A stretch of DNA of 64,000 nucleotides from Lentilactobacillus sp. SPB1-3 (GCF_026913205.2 NZ_CP168151.1:992001-1056000), one strand, 5' to 3'. Counted from the stretch's first letter, positions 7,595 to 16,797 are shown. Translations and numbers: made by a program. Notes: generated by a model not told the origin, from the sequence alone.

Positions 7595-7832
7595 TAAAAC
7601 TTTTGAAGAAAAGATGCAGGAATTAGAAGTTATTGTAAATGAATTAGAGCAAGGTAATGTACCCTTGGAAGAATCGATTACTAAGTTTAAGGATGGTATG
7701 CAACTAAGCGAAGATCTGTCCAAAACATTAACTACCGCAGAAAAGACCATGGCCAAGATTATTGATGATAGCGGTAAAGAATCAGCATTTGAAACTTCAG
7801 GAGACGACACGACAGACAATGATCAACATTAA
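7584..7832 (+). CDS. xseB: Exodeoxyribonuclease VII small subunit
   Basis: The 82-residue acidic helical protein contains the family core FEEKMQELEVIVNELEQGNVPLEESITKFKDGMQLSEDLSKTL. It binds along the XseA coiled coil. AGAGGAAAAAG precedes the ATG inside the end of xseA, and the 3' end overlaps the start of ispA. The polar C-terminal tail is typical and not informative. Confidence 0.95.
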   Translation: MADSKTFEEKMQELEVIVNELEQGNVPLEESITKFKDGMQLSEDLSKTLTTAEKTMAKIIDDSGKESAFETSGDDTTDNDQH

Positions 7833-8706
7833 ACAATTTGAAGATGAATGGATACCTAAGATCAATCACTTATTAGAAGAGCAAGTTGCTGTTGATGGTA
7901 CGCAGGTTCAACTAGTGTCCGCAATGCAATATTCCGTGGATGCTGGTGGTAAAAGACTGCGACCATTGTTAGCTTTGGCAACGTTGATTTCACTTGGCCA
8001 ATCTGTAGAAAAAGACACATTAAAGGCAATATCAGCTGTTGAACTATTGCATACTTATTCATTGATTCATGATGATCTGCCAGCAATGGACGACGATGAT
8101 CTTCGAAGAGGTAAACCTTCCAATCATGTGGTGTACGGTGATGCTTTGGCAACCTTAGCAGGAGATGCTCTTCAAGCGTTGGCTTTTCAATGGGTGAGTG
8201 ACAATCAGCTTCTGCCAGAAATCAAAAGCGAGTTAGCTTTAAAATTAGCCATTGCTTCAGGTCCAGCTGGAATGGTAGCAGGCCAGGCTGATGATGTTTT
8301 AAACGAAAATCGTCAACTAAATGCTGATCAACTGCGAATTTTACACCAAAACAAAACGGGCGCTTTAATCCATTACTCTGTTGAATCTGGATTGATTGTT
8401 GGTGGTTTAAAGCCAAGTGAGCGTCAGCAATATCTCAGATTTGCGGATGATTATGGCTTAGCTTTTCAAATTTATGATGATATATTAGATGTAACCAGTA
8501 GCCAGGAAACACTTGGCAAGCCTGTTCATCAAGATGCCGGCAAGAATACATATCCTAATTTATTTGGTATGGAAGAATCAAAACGGCGCTTGAAAGCAAC
8601 AATTAATGACGCTTTAGACGCTTTGAATCAGATTCAAAATGATCAGGGCTATGACACAGAAATTTTAAAAGCGTTATGTGGATACTTTAAGATTGAGGAA
8701 ATATAA
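7819..8706 (+). CDS. ispA: Farnesyl diphosphate synthase (short-chain prenyltransferase)
   Basis: The enzyme condenses isopentenyl and dimethylallyl diphosphates into the C15 precursor for undecaprenyl phosphate and quinones. I start it at ATG 7819, giving 295 residues. It carries GGKRLRPLL, the first Asp-rich motif in DDLPAMDDDDLRRGKPS, the GQADDV segment and the second Asp-rich motif YDDILDV. The start lies within the last codons of xseB. The xse-ispA-tlyA-argR-recN order is standard for Bacillota. Exact product length (C10 or C15) cannot be fixed by eye. Confidence 0.95.
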   Translation: MINIKQFEDEWIPKINHLLEEQVAVDGTQVQLVSAMQYSVDAGGKRLRPLLALATLISLGQSVEKDTLKAISAVELLHTYSLIHDDLPAMDDDDLRRGKPSNHVVYGDALATLAGDALQALAFQWVSDNQLLPEIKSELALKLAIASGPAGMVAGQADDVLNENRQLNADQLRILHQNKTGALIHYSVESGLIVGGLKPSERQQYLRFADDYGLAFQIYDDILDVTSSQETLGKPVHQDAGKNTYPNLFGMEESKRRLKATINDALDALNQIQNDQGYDTEILKALCGYFKIEEI

Positions 8707-8710
8707 TTAA

Positions 8711-9526
8711 ATGGAAAAACAACGTGTAGATGTTTTATTAGTTGAACAAGGATTATTTGATACCCGAGAAAAGGCCAAACGAGCAGTGATGGCTGGTGAA
8801 GTCTTGGGCAAAAATGAAGAAAGACTCGATAAACCGGGTGTCAAAATTCCAGTTGATACGGAGTTGCATATTAAGGGCAAGCCAATGCCATACGTTAGTC
8901 GTGGTGGCTTAAAATTGGAAAAGGCTCTTAAAGTATTTAACGTAAGTGTTGCTGATAAAGTTGTTTTGGATATCGGTAGTTCAACTGGTGGTTTCACCGA
9001 TGTGATGCTTCAAAATGGTGCTAAGTTAAGTTATGCCTTGGATGTTGGTAGTAATCAATTGGTTTGGAAGCTCCGCCAAGATCCTCGAGTAGTAGTAATG
9101 GAACATACTAACTTCCGTTACAGTAAAGTCGCCGACTTCACAGATGGCCAACCGGAATTCTCTTCAATTGATGTGTCATTTATTTCACTGAAATTAATTC
9201 TGCCAACTTTAAAAGATATTATTGTGCCTAATGGAGAAGTAGTTGCCCTGATCAAACCACAATTCGAGGCCGGTAAAGCCAAGGTTGGTAAGCATGGAAT
9301 TGTCCGTGATCCAGCAGTTCACAAAGAAGTATTGAATACTATTTTATCGTTTGCAGTTGAAAGTGGTTTTGAAGTTGAAAACTTAGACTTTTCACCAATC
9401 AAGGGTGGCTCTGGTAACATAGAATTCTTAGTTTTACTAAAATCTGTTGAAGAACCATCAATTTCCGCAAATGTTTCAATTGAAAAAGTCATTGAAAACG
9501 CTTATTCTGAGTTAAAAAAGGACTAG
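8711..9526 (+). CDS. TlyA family rRNA (cytidine-2'-O)-methyltransferase
   Basis: The 271-residue product has an N-terminal S4 RNA-binding domain (RVDVLLVEQGLFDTREKAKRAVMAGEV) and a FtsJ-like methyltransferase domain with the SAM motif VLDIGSSTGGFTDVML and the later KPQFEAGKAKVGKHGIVRD. Family members methylate 16S and/or 23S rRNA; in mycobacteria TlyA affects capreomycin sensitivity. It sits 4 bases after ispA in the same operon (yqxC position in Bacillus). Target nucleotides in this organism are unknown. Confidence 0.92.
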   Translation: MEKQRVDVLLVEQGLFDTREKAKRAVMAGEVLGKNEERLDKPGVKIPVDTELHIKGKPMPYVSRGGLKLEKALKVFNVSVADKVVLDIGSSTGGFTDVMLQNGAKLSYALDVGSNQLVWKLRQDPRVVVMEHTNFRYSKVADFTDGQPEFSSIDVSFISLKLILPTLKDIIVPNGEVVALIKPQFEAGKAKVGKHGIVRDPAVHKEVLNTILSFAVESGFEVENLDFSPIKGGSGNIEFLVLLKSVEEPSISANVSIEKVIENAYSELKKD

Positions 9527-9541
9527 GCCCAGGAGGTTATT

Positions 9542-10000
9542 ATGAGAAAAAAGGATCGCCAAAGAATTATTCGTAGCTTGTTGTCAACAAATGACTTGGA
9601 AACTCAAGAGGACTTTGTGAAGGTTTTAGCGGATCAAAATGTTTGGGTGACTCAGGCCACGATTTCTCGTGATATTAAAGAAATGCAACTAGTTAAGGTT
9701 CCTTCTCCTAGTGGCGGTTATCGTTATAGCTTGCCAACGCAAAAGAACATCGATACCGAAAAAAAACTAGTTCAGTCTATTCAGGATTCTTTTGTCTCAA
9801 TTGACACTCAGGATAAACTAGTCTTTATGAAGGTCTTACCTGGTAGTGGACCAATTATTTCAAGCTTGTTATATCAATTGAAGTTTGACGACGTTTTTGG
9901 CACGCTTGGTGACGACAACACAGTCTTAGTAATCTGTGTATCAGATCAAGCAGCAATTGAATTTAAAAATCGAGTAAACGAGATGCTTAAAGGCATCTAG
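9542..10000 (+). CDS. argR: Arginine repressor ArgR/AhrC
   Basis: The 152-residue product has the N-terminal winged-helix domain (RQRIIRSLLSTNDLETQEDFVKVL, then VTQATISRDIKEMQLVKVPSPSGGYRYSLP) and the C-terminal arginine-binding oligomerisation domain (LPGSGPIISSLLYQLKFDDVFGTLGDDNTVLVIC). It represses arginine synthesis and activates catabolism as a hexamer with bound arginine. Position before recN is the conserved ahrC place. GGAGG precedes the ATG. A divergent carA/carB pair lies 51 kb away; whether it is a target is unknown. Confidence 0.95.
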   Translation: MRKKDRQRIIRSLLSTNDLETQEDFVKVLADQNVWVTQATISRDIKEMQLVKVPSPSGGYRYSLPTQKNIDTEKKLVQSIQDSFVSIDTQDKLVFMKVLPGSGPIISSLLYQLKFDDVFGTLGDDNTVLVICVSDQAAIEFKNRVNEMLKGI

Positions 10001-10015
10001 TGAGAAGGTTGATTA

Positions 10016-11719
10016 ATGTTATTAGAATTATCAATAACTGATTTTGCCATAATTGAACATTTGGATGTTGACTTTCAATCAGGGATGACAGTTCTAACTG
10101 GTGAAACTGGTGCAGGAAAGTCTATCATTATTGACGCAGTTTCGTTATTGGCAGGTTCCCGCGGTTCTAAGGATTTTATTCGAACTGGGGCTAAGAAAGC
10201 CATCATTGCCGGTAATTTTGTGCTGGATGAAAGTAACCCAACTTATGGTCTACTAGATGATTTGGAAATTGATCATGATGATGGTAGCGTGGTAATTGAA
10301 CGTGAGTTATTTGAAAGTGGCAGAAACAGTTGTCGCGTCAATGGTCGTCTGGTTAACATTTCTACTCTTCGGCGAATTGGCGAAACTATCGTTGACATTC
10401 AAGGCCAAAATGACCACCAAGAGCTGATGAATCCCGAACGACATATTTCTTTGTTAGATGAATTTGGTGAAACTGAGCTAACTGATTTACTAACTGAATA
10501 TCGATCTGAATACAGTAATTATTTAAAGCTCAAAACTGCTAGTGCTGAAAAAAGTCAAAACGAAAAAGCATGGGCTCAGAGATTGGACATGCTGAAATTT
10601 CAAATTAATGAAATCGATAGTGCCGAACTCTCTTCCGGTGAGGAAGAGGAGTTAATTGCTCAGCGAGATCGATTAAATAATTTCCAACGTATTCATGATG
10701 CCCTAGTCACTAGCTATGAAAGTTTGAATAGTGATGAGAGCAGTTCACTAGACGGTGTTGGTACGGCTATGAGTTCTATGCAGGCCATTGATGACCTTGA
10801 TCCGGACTTTCATCAGATTTCTGAAGATATTTCTGGAGCATTTTACGCGCTACAAGACGCCGTTAATTCTTTATCAGATCAAATCAGCACACTTGAATTT
10901 AATCAAAACACACTGGATGAAGTGGAACAGCGGTTAAATTTAATTAATCAACTAGAGAAAAAATATGGTGATACTTTGAGCCAAGTACTTGAATATCGTA
11001 AGACGATTGGTGACGAGTTAGAACAAATGCAAGGTTCAGCTGCAGAAGATAGTGATCTAGCAGAACGTTTAGAGGCTTCTAGACAACAGTTGGTAGCGAT
11101 GGCTAAGACAATTTCTAACAAGCGCCTGGCAGTAGCGGTCGAGCTGAAGAATGGTGTTCAACATCAATTAGCAGATCTATATATGGAAAAAGCAGTGTTT
11201 GAAGTCCACATTGAGCCAACTAAGGAATTAACTAGAAACGGGATGGATGCGGTTGAATTCTTCATCCAAACTAACCCCGGTGAAAAGTTATTACCATTGG
11301 TTAAGTCAGCTTCTGGTGGTGAATTATCGCGAATCATGCTTGCTTTGAAGACGATATTTGCTAAAGCCGTGGGCGTGACATCAATTATCTTTGATGAAGT
11401 TGATACAGGGGTGTCTGGGCGGGTTGCACAAGCAATCGCAAACAAAATCTATACAATTTCAGCTAAATCACAAGTGCTATGTATTACGCATTTGCCACAA
11501 GTTGCTGCAATGAGTGATCAACATTACTTTATTTCCAAACAAGTATCTGGTGATCGGACTATGACTCATTTACAAGAACTTGATAAAAATGACAGTATTA
11601 ATGAATTGTCACGAATGTTAGCTGGTACTGAAGTAACTAAGATTACTAGAGAGCATGCTGAGGAATTATTAAAACTTGCTAGTCATGAAAAGGAAGTTAT
11701 CAGAAAAAATCTAAAGTAA
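10016..11719 (+). CDS. recN: DNA repair protein RecN
   Basis: RecN is an SMC-like ATPase that gathers at double-strand breaks. The 567-residue product begins MLLELSITDFAIIEHLDVDF with Walker A GETGAGKS, has the coiled-coil arms from about residue 150 to 380, and a C-terminal signature SASGGELSRIMLALK with Walker B IIFDEVDTGVSG. It is the last gene of the folD operon, 15 bases after argR. I see no obvious LexA-like box directly upstream; expression probably comes from operon read-through. Confidence 0.97.
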   Translation: MLLELSITDFAIIEHLDVDFQSGMTVLTGETGAGKSIIIDAVSLLAGSRGSKDFIRTGAKKAIIAGNFVLDESNPTYGLLDDLEIDHDDGSVVIERELFESGRNSCRVNGRLVNISTLRRIGETIVDIQGQNDHQELMNPERHISLLDEFGETELTDLLTEYRSEYSNYLKLKTASAEKSQNEKAWAQRLDMLKFQINEIDSAELSSGEEEELIAQRDRLNNFQRIHDALVTSYESLNSDESSSLDGVGTAMSSMQAIDDLDPDFHQISEDISGAFYALQDAVNSLSDQISTLEFNQNTLDEVEQRLNLINQLEKKYGDTLSQVLEYRKTIGDELEQMQGSAAEDSDLAERLEASRQQLVAMAKTISNKRLAVAVELKNGVQHQLADLYMEKAVFEVHIEPTKELTRNGMDAVEFFIQTNPGEKLLPLVKSASGGELSRIMLALKTIFAKAVGVTSIIFDEVDTGVSGRVAQAIANKIYTISAKSQVLCITHLPQVAAMSDQHYFISKQVSGDRTMTHLQELDKNDSINELSRMLAGTEVTKITREHAEELLKLASHEKEVIRKNLK

Positions 11720-11726
11720 TTTATAT

Positions 11727-11776
11727 CAAAAAAGGCACCAATCATCTTGTAGAAACATTGATGATTGATGCCTTTA
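11727..11776. terminator. Bidirectional terminator between recN and the YolD-like gene
   Basis: AAAGGCACCAATCATC and GATGATTGATGCCTTT form a long stem with a small internal mismatch and flanking A and T runs, so it can stop both convergent genes. Confidence 0.8.
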
Positions 11777-11790
11777 AAGTTATCGTGATG

Positions 11791-12099
11791 TTAAGCCAAT
11801 TTACGAATAGCAGTCAATTCACTTAAAAAGAATAGTTTTGACAAATTAGTAGCCCGTTCTTGGATCAAGTAGCGGTCGTTACCTAAATGGAGTAGGTTGC
11901 CACTTAGAGCAATAGTATCATCATTAAAAGTTACTGTTACGGGAAAGTCTCTAGCGATTGCTTGATCAGCAAAGTATTGTAACTGTTGCCGTGGCATTTG
12001 TGCCATGTGTTGGTGAGAAGGTAGGACGTTCAATAATTTCTGATAATTCTGCTTAACGTTATTCGTGATATCGGTTAAATATGATTGATTGTTTTGCAT
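11791..12099 (-). CDS. YolD-like protein, probably SOS-regulated
   Basis: I start this at ATG 12099 behind CGGAGTG, giving 102 residues beginning MQNNQSYLTDITNNV. The C-terminal half (FPVTVTFNDDTIALSGNLLHLGNDRYLIQERATNLSKLFFLSELTAIRKL) has the strand pattern of the YolD family: a substituted V-x-V-x-F, a GxI-type turn and a final I/L-x-x-I. YolD-like proteins are often encoded beside Y-family polymerases and induced by DNA damage, but no polymerase gene is adjacent here. Two LexA-like boxes at its promoter support SOS control. The family call is an inference from pattern; promoter evidence is stronger. Confidence 0.55.
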   Translation of the reverse strand: MQNNQSYLTDITNNVKQNYQKLLNVLPSHQHMAQMPRQQLQYFADQAIARDFPVTVTFNDDTIALSGNLLHLGNDRYLIQERATNLSKLFFLSELTAIRKLA

Positions 12100-12112
12100 T
12101 TTATAATCACTC

Positions 12113-12126
12113 CGAACATTTGTTTG
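12113..12126 (-). promoter_or_regulatory. Second LexA-like box, overlapping the ribosome binding site region
   Basis: CGAACATTTGTTTG matches the Bacillota LexA (DinR) consensus CGAACRNRYGTTYC at 12 of 14 positions. It lies about 27 bases downstream of the promoter box. Confidence 0.45.
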
Positions 12127-12133
12127 TGTTTTC

Positions 12134-12162
12134 ATTATACGAACTAATGTTCTGAATTGCAA
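12134..12162 (-). promoter_or_regulatory. Promoter of the YolD-like gene
   Basis: On the minus strand, TTGCAA (12157-12162) and TATAAT (12134-12139) are separated by 17 bases, a near-consensus promoter. Confidence 0.75.
12140..12153 (-). promoter_or_regulatory. LexA-like operator inside the promoter spacer
   Basis: CGAACTAATGTTCT (plus-strand reading) contains the palindrome GAAC-TAAT-GTTC and matches CGAACRNRYGTTYC at 12 of 14 positions. It fills the spacer between the -35 and -10 elements, the ideal place for repression. Confidence 0.6.
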
Positions 12163-12192
12163 CCGGCAATTTGAAATGAAATTTTGCCCCCC

Positions 12193-12221
12193 TTGTCAAA
12201 ACAGTCATTTAGAGAGATAAT
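12193..12221 (+). promoter_or_regulatory. Promoter of gmk-rpoZ
   Basis: TTGTCA (12193-12198) and GATAAT (12216-12221) have a 17-base spacer; the gmk start codon lies 35 bases downstream of the -10 element. Confidence 0.65.
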
Positions 12222-12256
12222 TATTGTTATTATTAAAAAGATGAAGGGATTTTTCA

Positions 12257-12871
12257 ATGACAAAAAGAGGAATGTTAATCGTCCTATCTGGACCATCCGG
12301 AGTTGGTAAAGGGACTGTTCGTAAGGCACTATTTGATGAACCAGATATTGATTTTGAATATTCAACATCAATGACTACCAGAAAACCCAGAGATGGTGAA
12401 AAAGACGGGGTCGATTATTTCTTTGTTTCTAAAGAACAATTCGAAGACAATATTCAAAATGGTGAAATGCTTGAATACGCCAAATACGTTGACAATTATT
12501 ATGGTACGCCATTAAAATATGTAAACGAAACATTGGAATCCGGTAAGGATGTCTTTTTGGAAATTGAAGTTAATGGTGCCATGCAAGTTCGGGCAAATTG
12601 TCCAGATGCAGTATTCGTATTCTTGACTCCGCCAGATTTAATGGAATTAAAACACCGTTTAATCGGTCGCGGAACTGACGATATGGACGTCATTAACAAA
12701 CGGATCCAAACTGCTGTGTCAGAAATTCGCATGATGCGTAATTATGACTATGCAGTTTTAAATGATGAAGTTAATAAGGCGGTCGACCGTATTAAGTTGA
12801 TTATTCGAAGCGAAAGACTTAAGGTTACTCGTGTGATGCCAGATTATGAATCTATGTTAGGAGATAATTAA
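12257..12871 (+). CDS. gmk: Guanylate kinase
   Basis: It phosphorylates GMP to GDP with ATP and is essential for guanine nucleotide supply. The 204-residue product begins with the P-loop [16 protein letters not shown], followed by the GMP-binding [23 protein letters not shown] segment (Arg and Tyr residues), [12 protein letters not shown] and the lid region LIGRGTDD. rpoZ follows after one base, the standard Bacillota pair. The ATG at 12257 is preceded by AAGGGA. Confidence 0.97.
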   Translation: MTKRGMLIVLSGPSGVGKGTVRKALFDEPDIDFEYSTSMTTRKPRDGEKDGVDYFFVSKEQFEDNIQNGEMLEYAKYVDNYYGTPLKYVNETLESGKDVFLEIEVNGAMQVRANCPDAVFVFLTPPDLMELKHRLIGRGTDDMDVINKRIQTAVSEIRMMRNYDYAVLNDEVNKAVDRIKLIIRSERLKVTRVMPDYESMLGDN

Positions 12872-12872
12872 T

Positions 12873-13085
12873 ATGTTACTATACCCATCTGTTGATAAAT
12901 TATTGGACAAAATTGATTCTCGTTATTCATTGATTGCTTTAGCAAGCAAACGAGCTCATGAGCTTGATGCTGGAGCTAAACCATTGCTTAACGAATACAA
13001 ATCACAAAAATCAGTTGGTAAAGCTTTGGAAGAAGTTGAAGCTGGCCTATTGAAGATTGACGAAAACGAAAAAGATTACGACTAA
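12873..13085 (+). CDS. rpoZ: RNA polymerase omega subunit
   Basis: The 70-residue product has the omega signature: [31 protein letters not shown], where the SRYSLI and AKRA-type segments clamp the beta' C-terminus, then the lineage-specific [17 protein letters not shown]. The ATG overlaps the end of the gmk region (one base apart), with AGGAG in the last gmk codons. A terminator follows. Confidence 0.96.
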   Translation: MLLYPSVDKLLDKIDSRYSLIALASKRAHELDAGAKPLLNEYKSQKSVGKALEEVEAGLLKIDENEKDYD

Positions 13086-13095
13086 GCTTGATGGT

Positions 13096-13126
13096 AAACC
13101 GAGAATTTAAACGTTCTCGGTTTCTT
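13096..13126 (+). terminator. Terminator of gmk-rpoZ
   Basis: AAACCGAGAA and TTCTCGGTTT pair around TTTAAACG and are followed by a T-rich tract. Confidence 0.85.
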
Positions 13127-13182
13127 TTATTTTGGTCACCTTTGTTACAATTGAATTGATAATAAATTAGGTGGTGAATGGG

Positions 13183-14379
13183 ATGTTTTCAAATAAACGA
13201 GTAACATTGATCGTTACGGGTAGCATCGCAGTATATAAATCAGCAATTTTAGTAAGAGAGTTAATTAAGAATGACAACCAAGTTAGGGTAATTATGACCA
13301 AGGCGGCAGCAAAGTTCGTCACGCCCCTAACTTTTCAAACATTAAGTAAACAACAAGTCATCATTGATGAGTTTCAGGACTATGATGTCGATAAAGTTTT
13401 ACATATTGATATTGCCGATCATACGGATGTGACAATTGTTGCTCCAGCGACGGCAAGCATCATTGGTAAAATGGCCAATGGTATTGGAGACGACGCTGCC
13501 AGCACTGTTTTATTGGCTAATCATGCACCGTTATTTGTCGTGCCGACGATGAATTCAAATATGTTAGCCAACCCTGCTAATCAACGAAATCTAGCTCAAT
13601 TGCAAGCTGATGGTGTAAACATTATGAGTCCTGCTACTGGATTTTTAGCAGAGGGTTATAATGGTAAAGGTCGGATGCCAGAACCCACTGATATTTTAGA
13701 ATGGGTAAATGGCGTTTTATTGCCGGAGCAAATTCTTAAGGGCAAACATATCATTGTGACTGCTGGTGGAACCAGGGAGGCAATCGATCCAGTTCGATAC
13801 ATTACCAATCATTCATCAGGTAAAATGGGCTTTGCCATTGCCCAAGCTGCTGCAAATGCTGGAGCTGAAGTAAGTTTAATTGCTGCCAACACGAGCATCC
13901 CTGTTCCCAATGGAGTTGATTTCATCCCCGTAGTCACTGCCAAAGAGTTAGAGGCTGCTGTTATGAAAAGATTTACTTCAGCCGATGGTTTGGTCATGTC
14001 CGCTGCAGTTGCTGACTTTCGGCCAGCCGTCGTCGCAGATCACAAAATTAAAAAGACTAAAGATAATGACAATTTGACGATATCAATGGTCAAGAATCCT
14101 GACATTGTCAAACAAGTCGGTGCCATCAAGCAGCCACAACAATTCGTCGTGGGCTTTGCTGCTGAGACCAATGATTTATTGGCCAACGCGACTAAAAAGA
14201 TTCAGTCCAAAAATTTGGATTTGATTGTGGCCAATGATGTGGCTAATTCCCAAATTGGCTTTAACTCTGACCAAAACCAAGTCACCTTTATGTGGCCTGA
14301 TGGTCAGACTAAAAAAACTGTAGTTGAATCCAAAGCAAAAGTGGCGGATGAATTAATTCAAATTATCGCTAAACTTTAG
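13183..14379 (+). CDS. coaBC: CoaBC, phosphopantothenoylcysteine synthetase/decarboxylase
   Basis: This bifunctional flavoprotein makes 4'-phosphopantetheine for CoA. I start at ATG 13183 behind AGGTGG, giving 398 residues. The CoaC half (1-180) has GSIAVYK, His74 in LHIDIADH and Asn124 in PTMNSNMLANP. The CoaB half (about 190-398) has AGGTREAIDPVRYITNHSSGKMG, the AAVADFRP loop and KIKK. The usual ACG substrate-flap motif with the catalytic Cys (Cys158 in E. coli) is LAEG here, so Glu157 stands in for Cys. The rest of the flap (GKGRMPEP) is kept. The gene opens the priA-fmt-rsmB run. Confidence 0.93.
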   Translation: MFSNKRVTLIVTGSIAVYKSAILVRELIKNDNQVRVIMTKAAAKFVTPLTFQTLSKQQVIIDEFQDYDVDKVLHIDIADHTDVTIVAPATASIIGKMANGIGDDAASTVLLANHAPLFVVPTMNSNMLANPANQRNLAQLQADGVNIMSPATGFLAEGYNGKGRMPEPTDILEWVNGVLLPEQILKGKHIIVTAGGTREAIDPVRYITNHSSGKMGFAIAQAAANAGAEVSLIAANTSIPVPNGVDFIPVVTAKELEAAVMKRFTSADGLVMSAAVADFRPAVVADHKIKKTKDNDNLTISMVKNPDIVKQVGAIKQPQQFVVGFAAETNDLLANATKKIQSKNLDLIVANDVANSQIGFNSDQNQVTFMWPDGQTKKTVVESKAKVADELIQIIAKL

Positions 14380-14394
14380 ATTGGAGGGACGACC

Positions 14395-16785
14395 TTGCAA
14401 GTTGCGAAGGTTATCGTAGATGTACCTAGTCGACAAACGAATAAGCCATTTTCATATTTAATTCCAGATAACCTAAGTAGTGCCATTCTTGTGGGCATGC
14501 GCGTCCAGGTTCCATTTGGTCACCGGAAAATTACGGGGTTCGTGATAGAAGTCACTGACCATGTTGATTTTGACGGTAAACTAAAACCAATCGATTCAGT
14601 TATCGATTTGACACCCGTTATTAGTCCTGAATTAATGAGTTTGGCCATCAAGATGAGTGAAACAACCTATGCTTTTTTAATTAGTTGCTTACAAACTATG
14701 TTGCCAGGTGGCATGAAGGCTTCAATGACCAAAAAAATTGTTGCTACATCACCACAAGTAATTGCTGACAACGAAGAGTTGTTTCATGGTCAATCAGAAG
14801 TGCAACTAGCTTCAAATACTAATCCGCAGACAACTAGCCAAGTGCTGTCACTAATCAAGCAGGAACTAGTAACTGTCGACTACGATTTAAAACGGTCTGC
14901 GTCAGCTGTCGAATTATTAGGTGTCCAGGCGGCTATGTCCGTTGAACAACTGACATCTGAATTGACTACTGTCCGTGCTAATGCGACTGGCCAGCAACAA
15001 TTATTAAAAAAGTTAATTGGCCATCCAGAGACCAATTTTGTCCAAGCTGATTTAGTCAAAGAAGGCATTTCTGCCAGCACGGTCAAAACCGCTGTTAATC
15101 GTGGGTGGGCACAAGCCACCAAGATACATCAAAACCGTGATCCATTTATGCAACCAGTTAAGCCTAGTCAACCACTTGAATTAAATAAGGACCAACAGGT
15201 AGCGGTCGATAAAGTTACTGACGCAATCAAGGCTAATCTAAATGAGTGCTTCTTACTTGAAGGTGTTACTGGTTCGGGTAAGACTGAAGTTTATTTACAA
15301 ATTATGGACTTAGCATTGAAGCAAGGCAAAGCGGCTTTGATGTTGGTGCCAGAAATCACATTAACTCCACAAATCGTTAACCGAGTTCGTTCACGATTTG
15401 GTAATCAGGTGGCGATGCTTCATAGCGCGATGTCAAACGGTGAACGATATGATGAGTGGCAACGAATCAATCGTGGTGAAGCTAAAGTTGTCGTAGGTGT
15501 TCGTTCAGCTATTTTTGCACCCATTAACAACTTAGGTGTGATAATTGTCGATGAAGAGCACGATGCCAGTTATAAACAAACGGATAATCCGCGGTATCAA
15601 ACTAGGGATGTTGCCAAGTTCAGAGCTGAGTATAACCATTGTCCAGTGGTTCTTGGTAGTGCCACACCTTCATTAGAATCACGAGCACGAGCCCAAAAGG
15701 GTGTTTACCAATTACTTAGGTTGCCACACCGGATCAATGATCAAGTTTTGCCCAAAGTTGACGTGGTTGATATGCGAGAAGCAATGAAGCATTCCAGTTC
15801 ATTGCTAGCGCAAGCACTACAAACTAAAATCTCCGAAAAATTAACCCGCCATGAGCAGGTTATCCTTATGCTTAATCGTCGAGGTTACGCCTCATTTTTG
15901 ATGTGTCGAAGTTGTGGGTATGTGCCTCAATGCCCTAATTGTGATATTTCATTAACTGTTCATAAGGGCAGTCATTCATTGAAGTGCCATTATTGTGGTC
16001 ATGAAGAGCCCATTCCAGAAGCTTGTCCTCAATGCCAAAGTAAGAAGATTCGTAGTTTTGGTTATGGTAGTGAACAGCTAGAAGAACAAGTTCACAAGTT
16101 ATTTCCTAGTGCTAAAACACTAAGAATGGATGTCGACACGACTAGAAAAAAAGGAGCTCATGAACGGATTATCAACGCCTTTGCCAATAAAGAAGCAGAT
16201 ATTTTGTTAGGAACCCAAATGATTGCTAAAGGACTAGATTTTCCGGATGTGACATTAGTTGGTGTACTGAATGCAGATTCAGCATTACAGTTCCCAGATT
16301 TCAGATCTAGTGAGCGGACTTTTGAACTACTAACTCAGGTGGCTGGACGAGCCGGTCGGGCCGATAAGACTGGTGAAGTGGTTATTCAAACATATAACCC
16401 TAATCACTATGCGATTCAGTTATCGCAACGCCAAGATTATGAAGCTTTCTATCAAAAAGAGATGGGTATTCGTCGAATCGGTAAGTACCCACCATTTTAT
16501 TACACGATTAAAATCACTGGGAATTCCAAAAACGAGCGGACAGTGTTGAGTCAAATGCTGTCACTGACGAATTATCTTAAGGGTCAATTAAGTAACCAAG
16601 CAATTCTATTAGGACCAACTCCGAAGATGATTACTCGAATCAACAATCATTATTATTATCAAACCATCATTAAGTACCGGTTTGAGGATCAACTAAAGCC
16701 GGCATTAGATAAAATTTTGACTGAATCACAAAAATTAAAGGATGTTCAGTTATCGATAGATAATGAACCCTTAGACTTTATTTAG
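14395..16785 (+). CDS. priA: Primosomal protein N' (PriA helicase)
   Basis: PriA restarts collapsed replication forks. The 796-residue product has the N-terminal 3'-fork-binding domain (AKVIVDVPSRQTNKPFSYLIPD), a winged-helix region, helicase lobes with Walker A GVTGSGKTEVYLQI and Walker B IIVDEEHDASYKQ, and a zinc-binding region with paired cysteines (CRSCGYVPQCPNCD, then CHYCG and CPQC) inserted in lobe two, followed by GTQMIAKGLDFPDVTLVG. TTG at 14395 follows GGAGGG. No def gene intervenes before fmt, unlike in many Bacillota. Confidence 0.97.
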   Translation: MQVAKVIVDVPSRQTNKPFSYLIPDNLSSAILVGMRVQVPFGHRKITGFVIEVTDHVDFDGKLKPIDSVIDLTPVISPELMSLAIKMSETTYAFLISCLQTMLPGGMKASMTKKIVATSPQVIADNEELFHGQSEVQLASNTNPQTTSQVLSLIKQELVTVDYDLKRSASAVELLGVQAAMSVEQLTSELTTVRANATGQQQLLKKLIGHPETNFVQADLVKEGISASTVKTAVNRGWAQATKIHQNRDPFMQPVKPSQPLELNKDQQVAVDKVTDAIKANLNECFLLEGVTGSGKTEVYLQIMDLALKQGKAALMLVPEITLTPQIVNRVRSRFGNQVAMLHSAMSNGERYDEWQRINRGEAKVVVGVRSAIFAPINNLGVIIVDEEHDASYKQTDNPRYQTRDVAKFRAEYNHCPVVLGSATPSLESRARAQKGVYQLLRLPHRINDQVLPKVDVVDMREAMKHSSSLLAQALQTKISEKLTRHEQVILMLNRRGYASFLMCRSCGYVPQCPNCDISLTVHKGSHSLKCHYCGHEEPIPEACPQCQSKKIRSFGYGSEQLEEQVHKLFPSAKTLRMDVDTTRKKGAHERIINAFANKEADILLGTQMIAKGLDFPDVTLVGVLNADSALQFPDFRSSERTFELLTQVAGRAGRADKTGEVVIQTYNPNHYAIQLSQRQDYEAFYQKEMGIRRIGKYPPFYYTIKITGNSKNERTVLSQMLSLTNYLKGQLSNQAILLGPTPKMITRINNHYYYQTIIKYRFEDQLKPALDKILTESQKLKDVQLSIDNEPLDFI

Positions 16786-16797
16786 GAGGAAACTATT

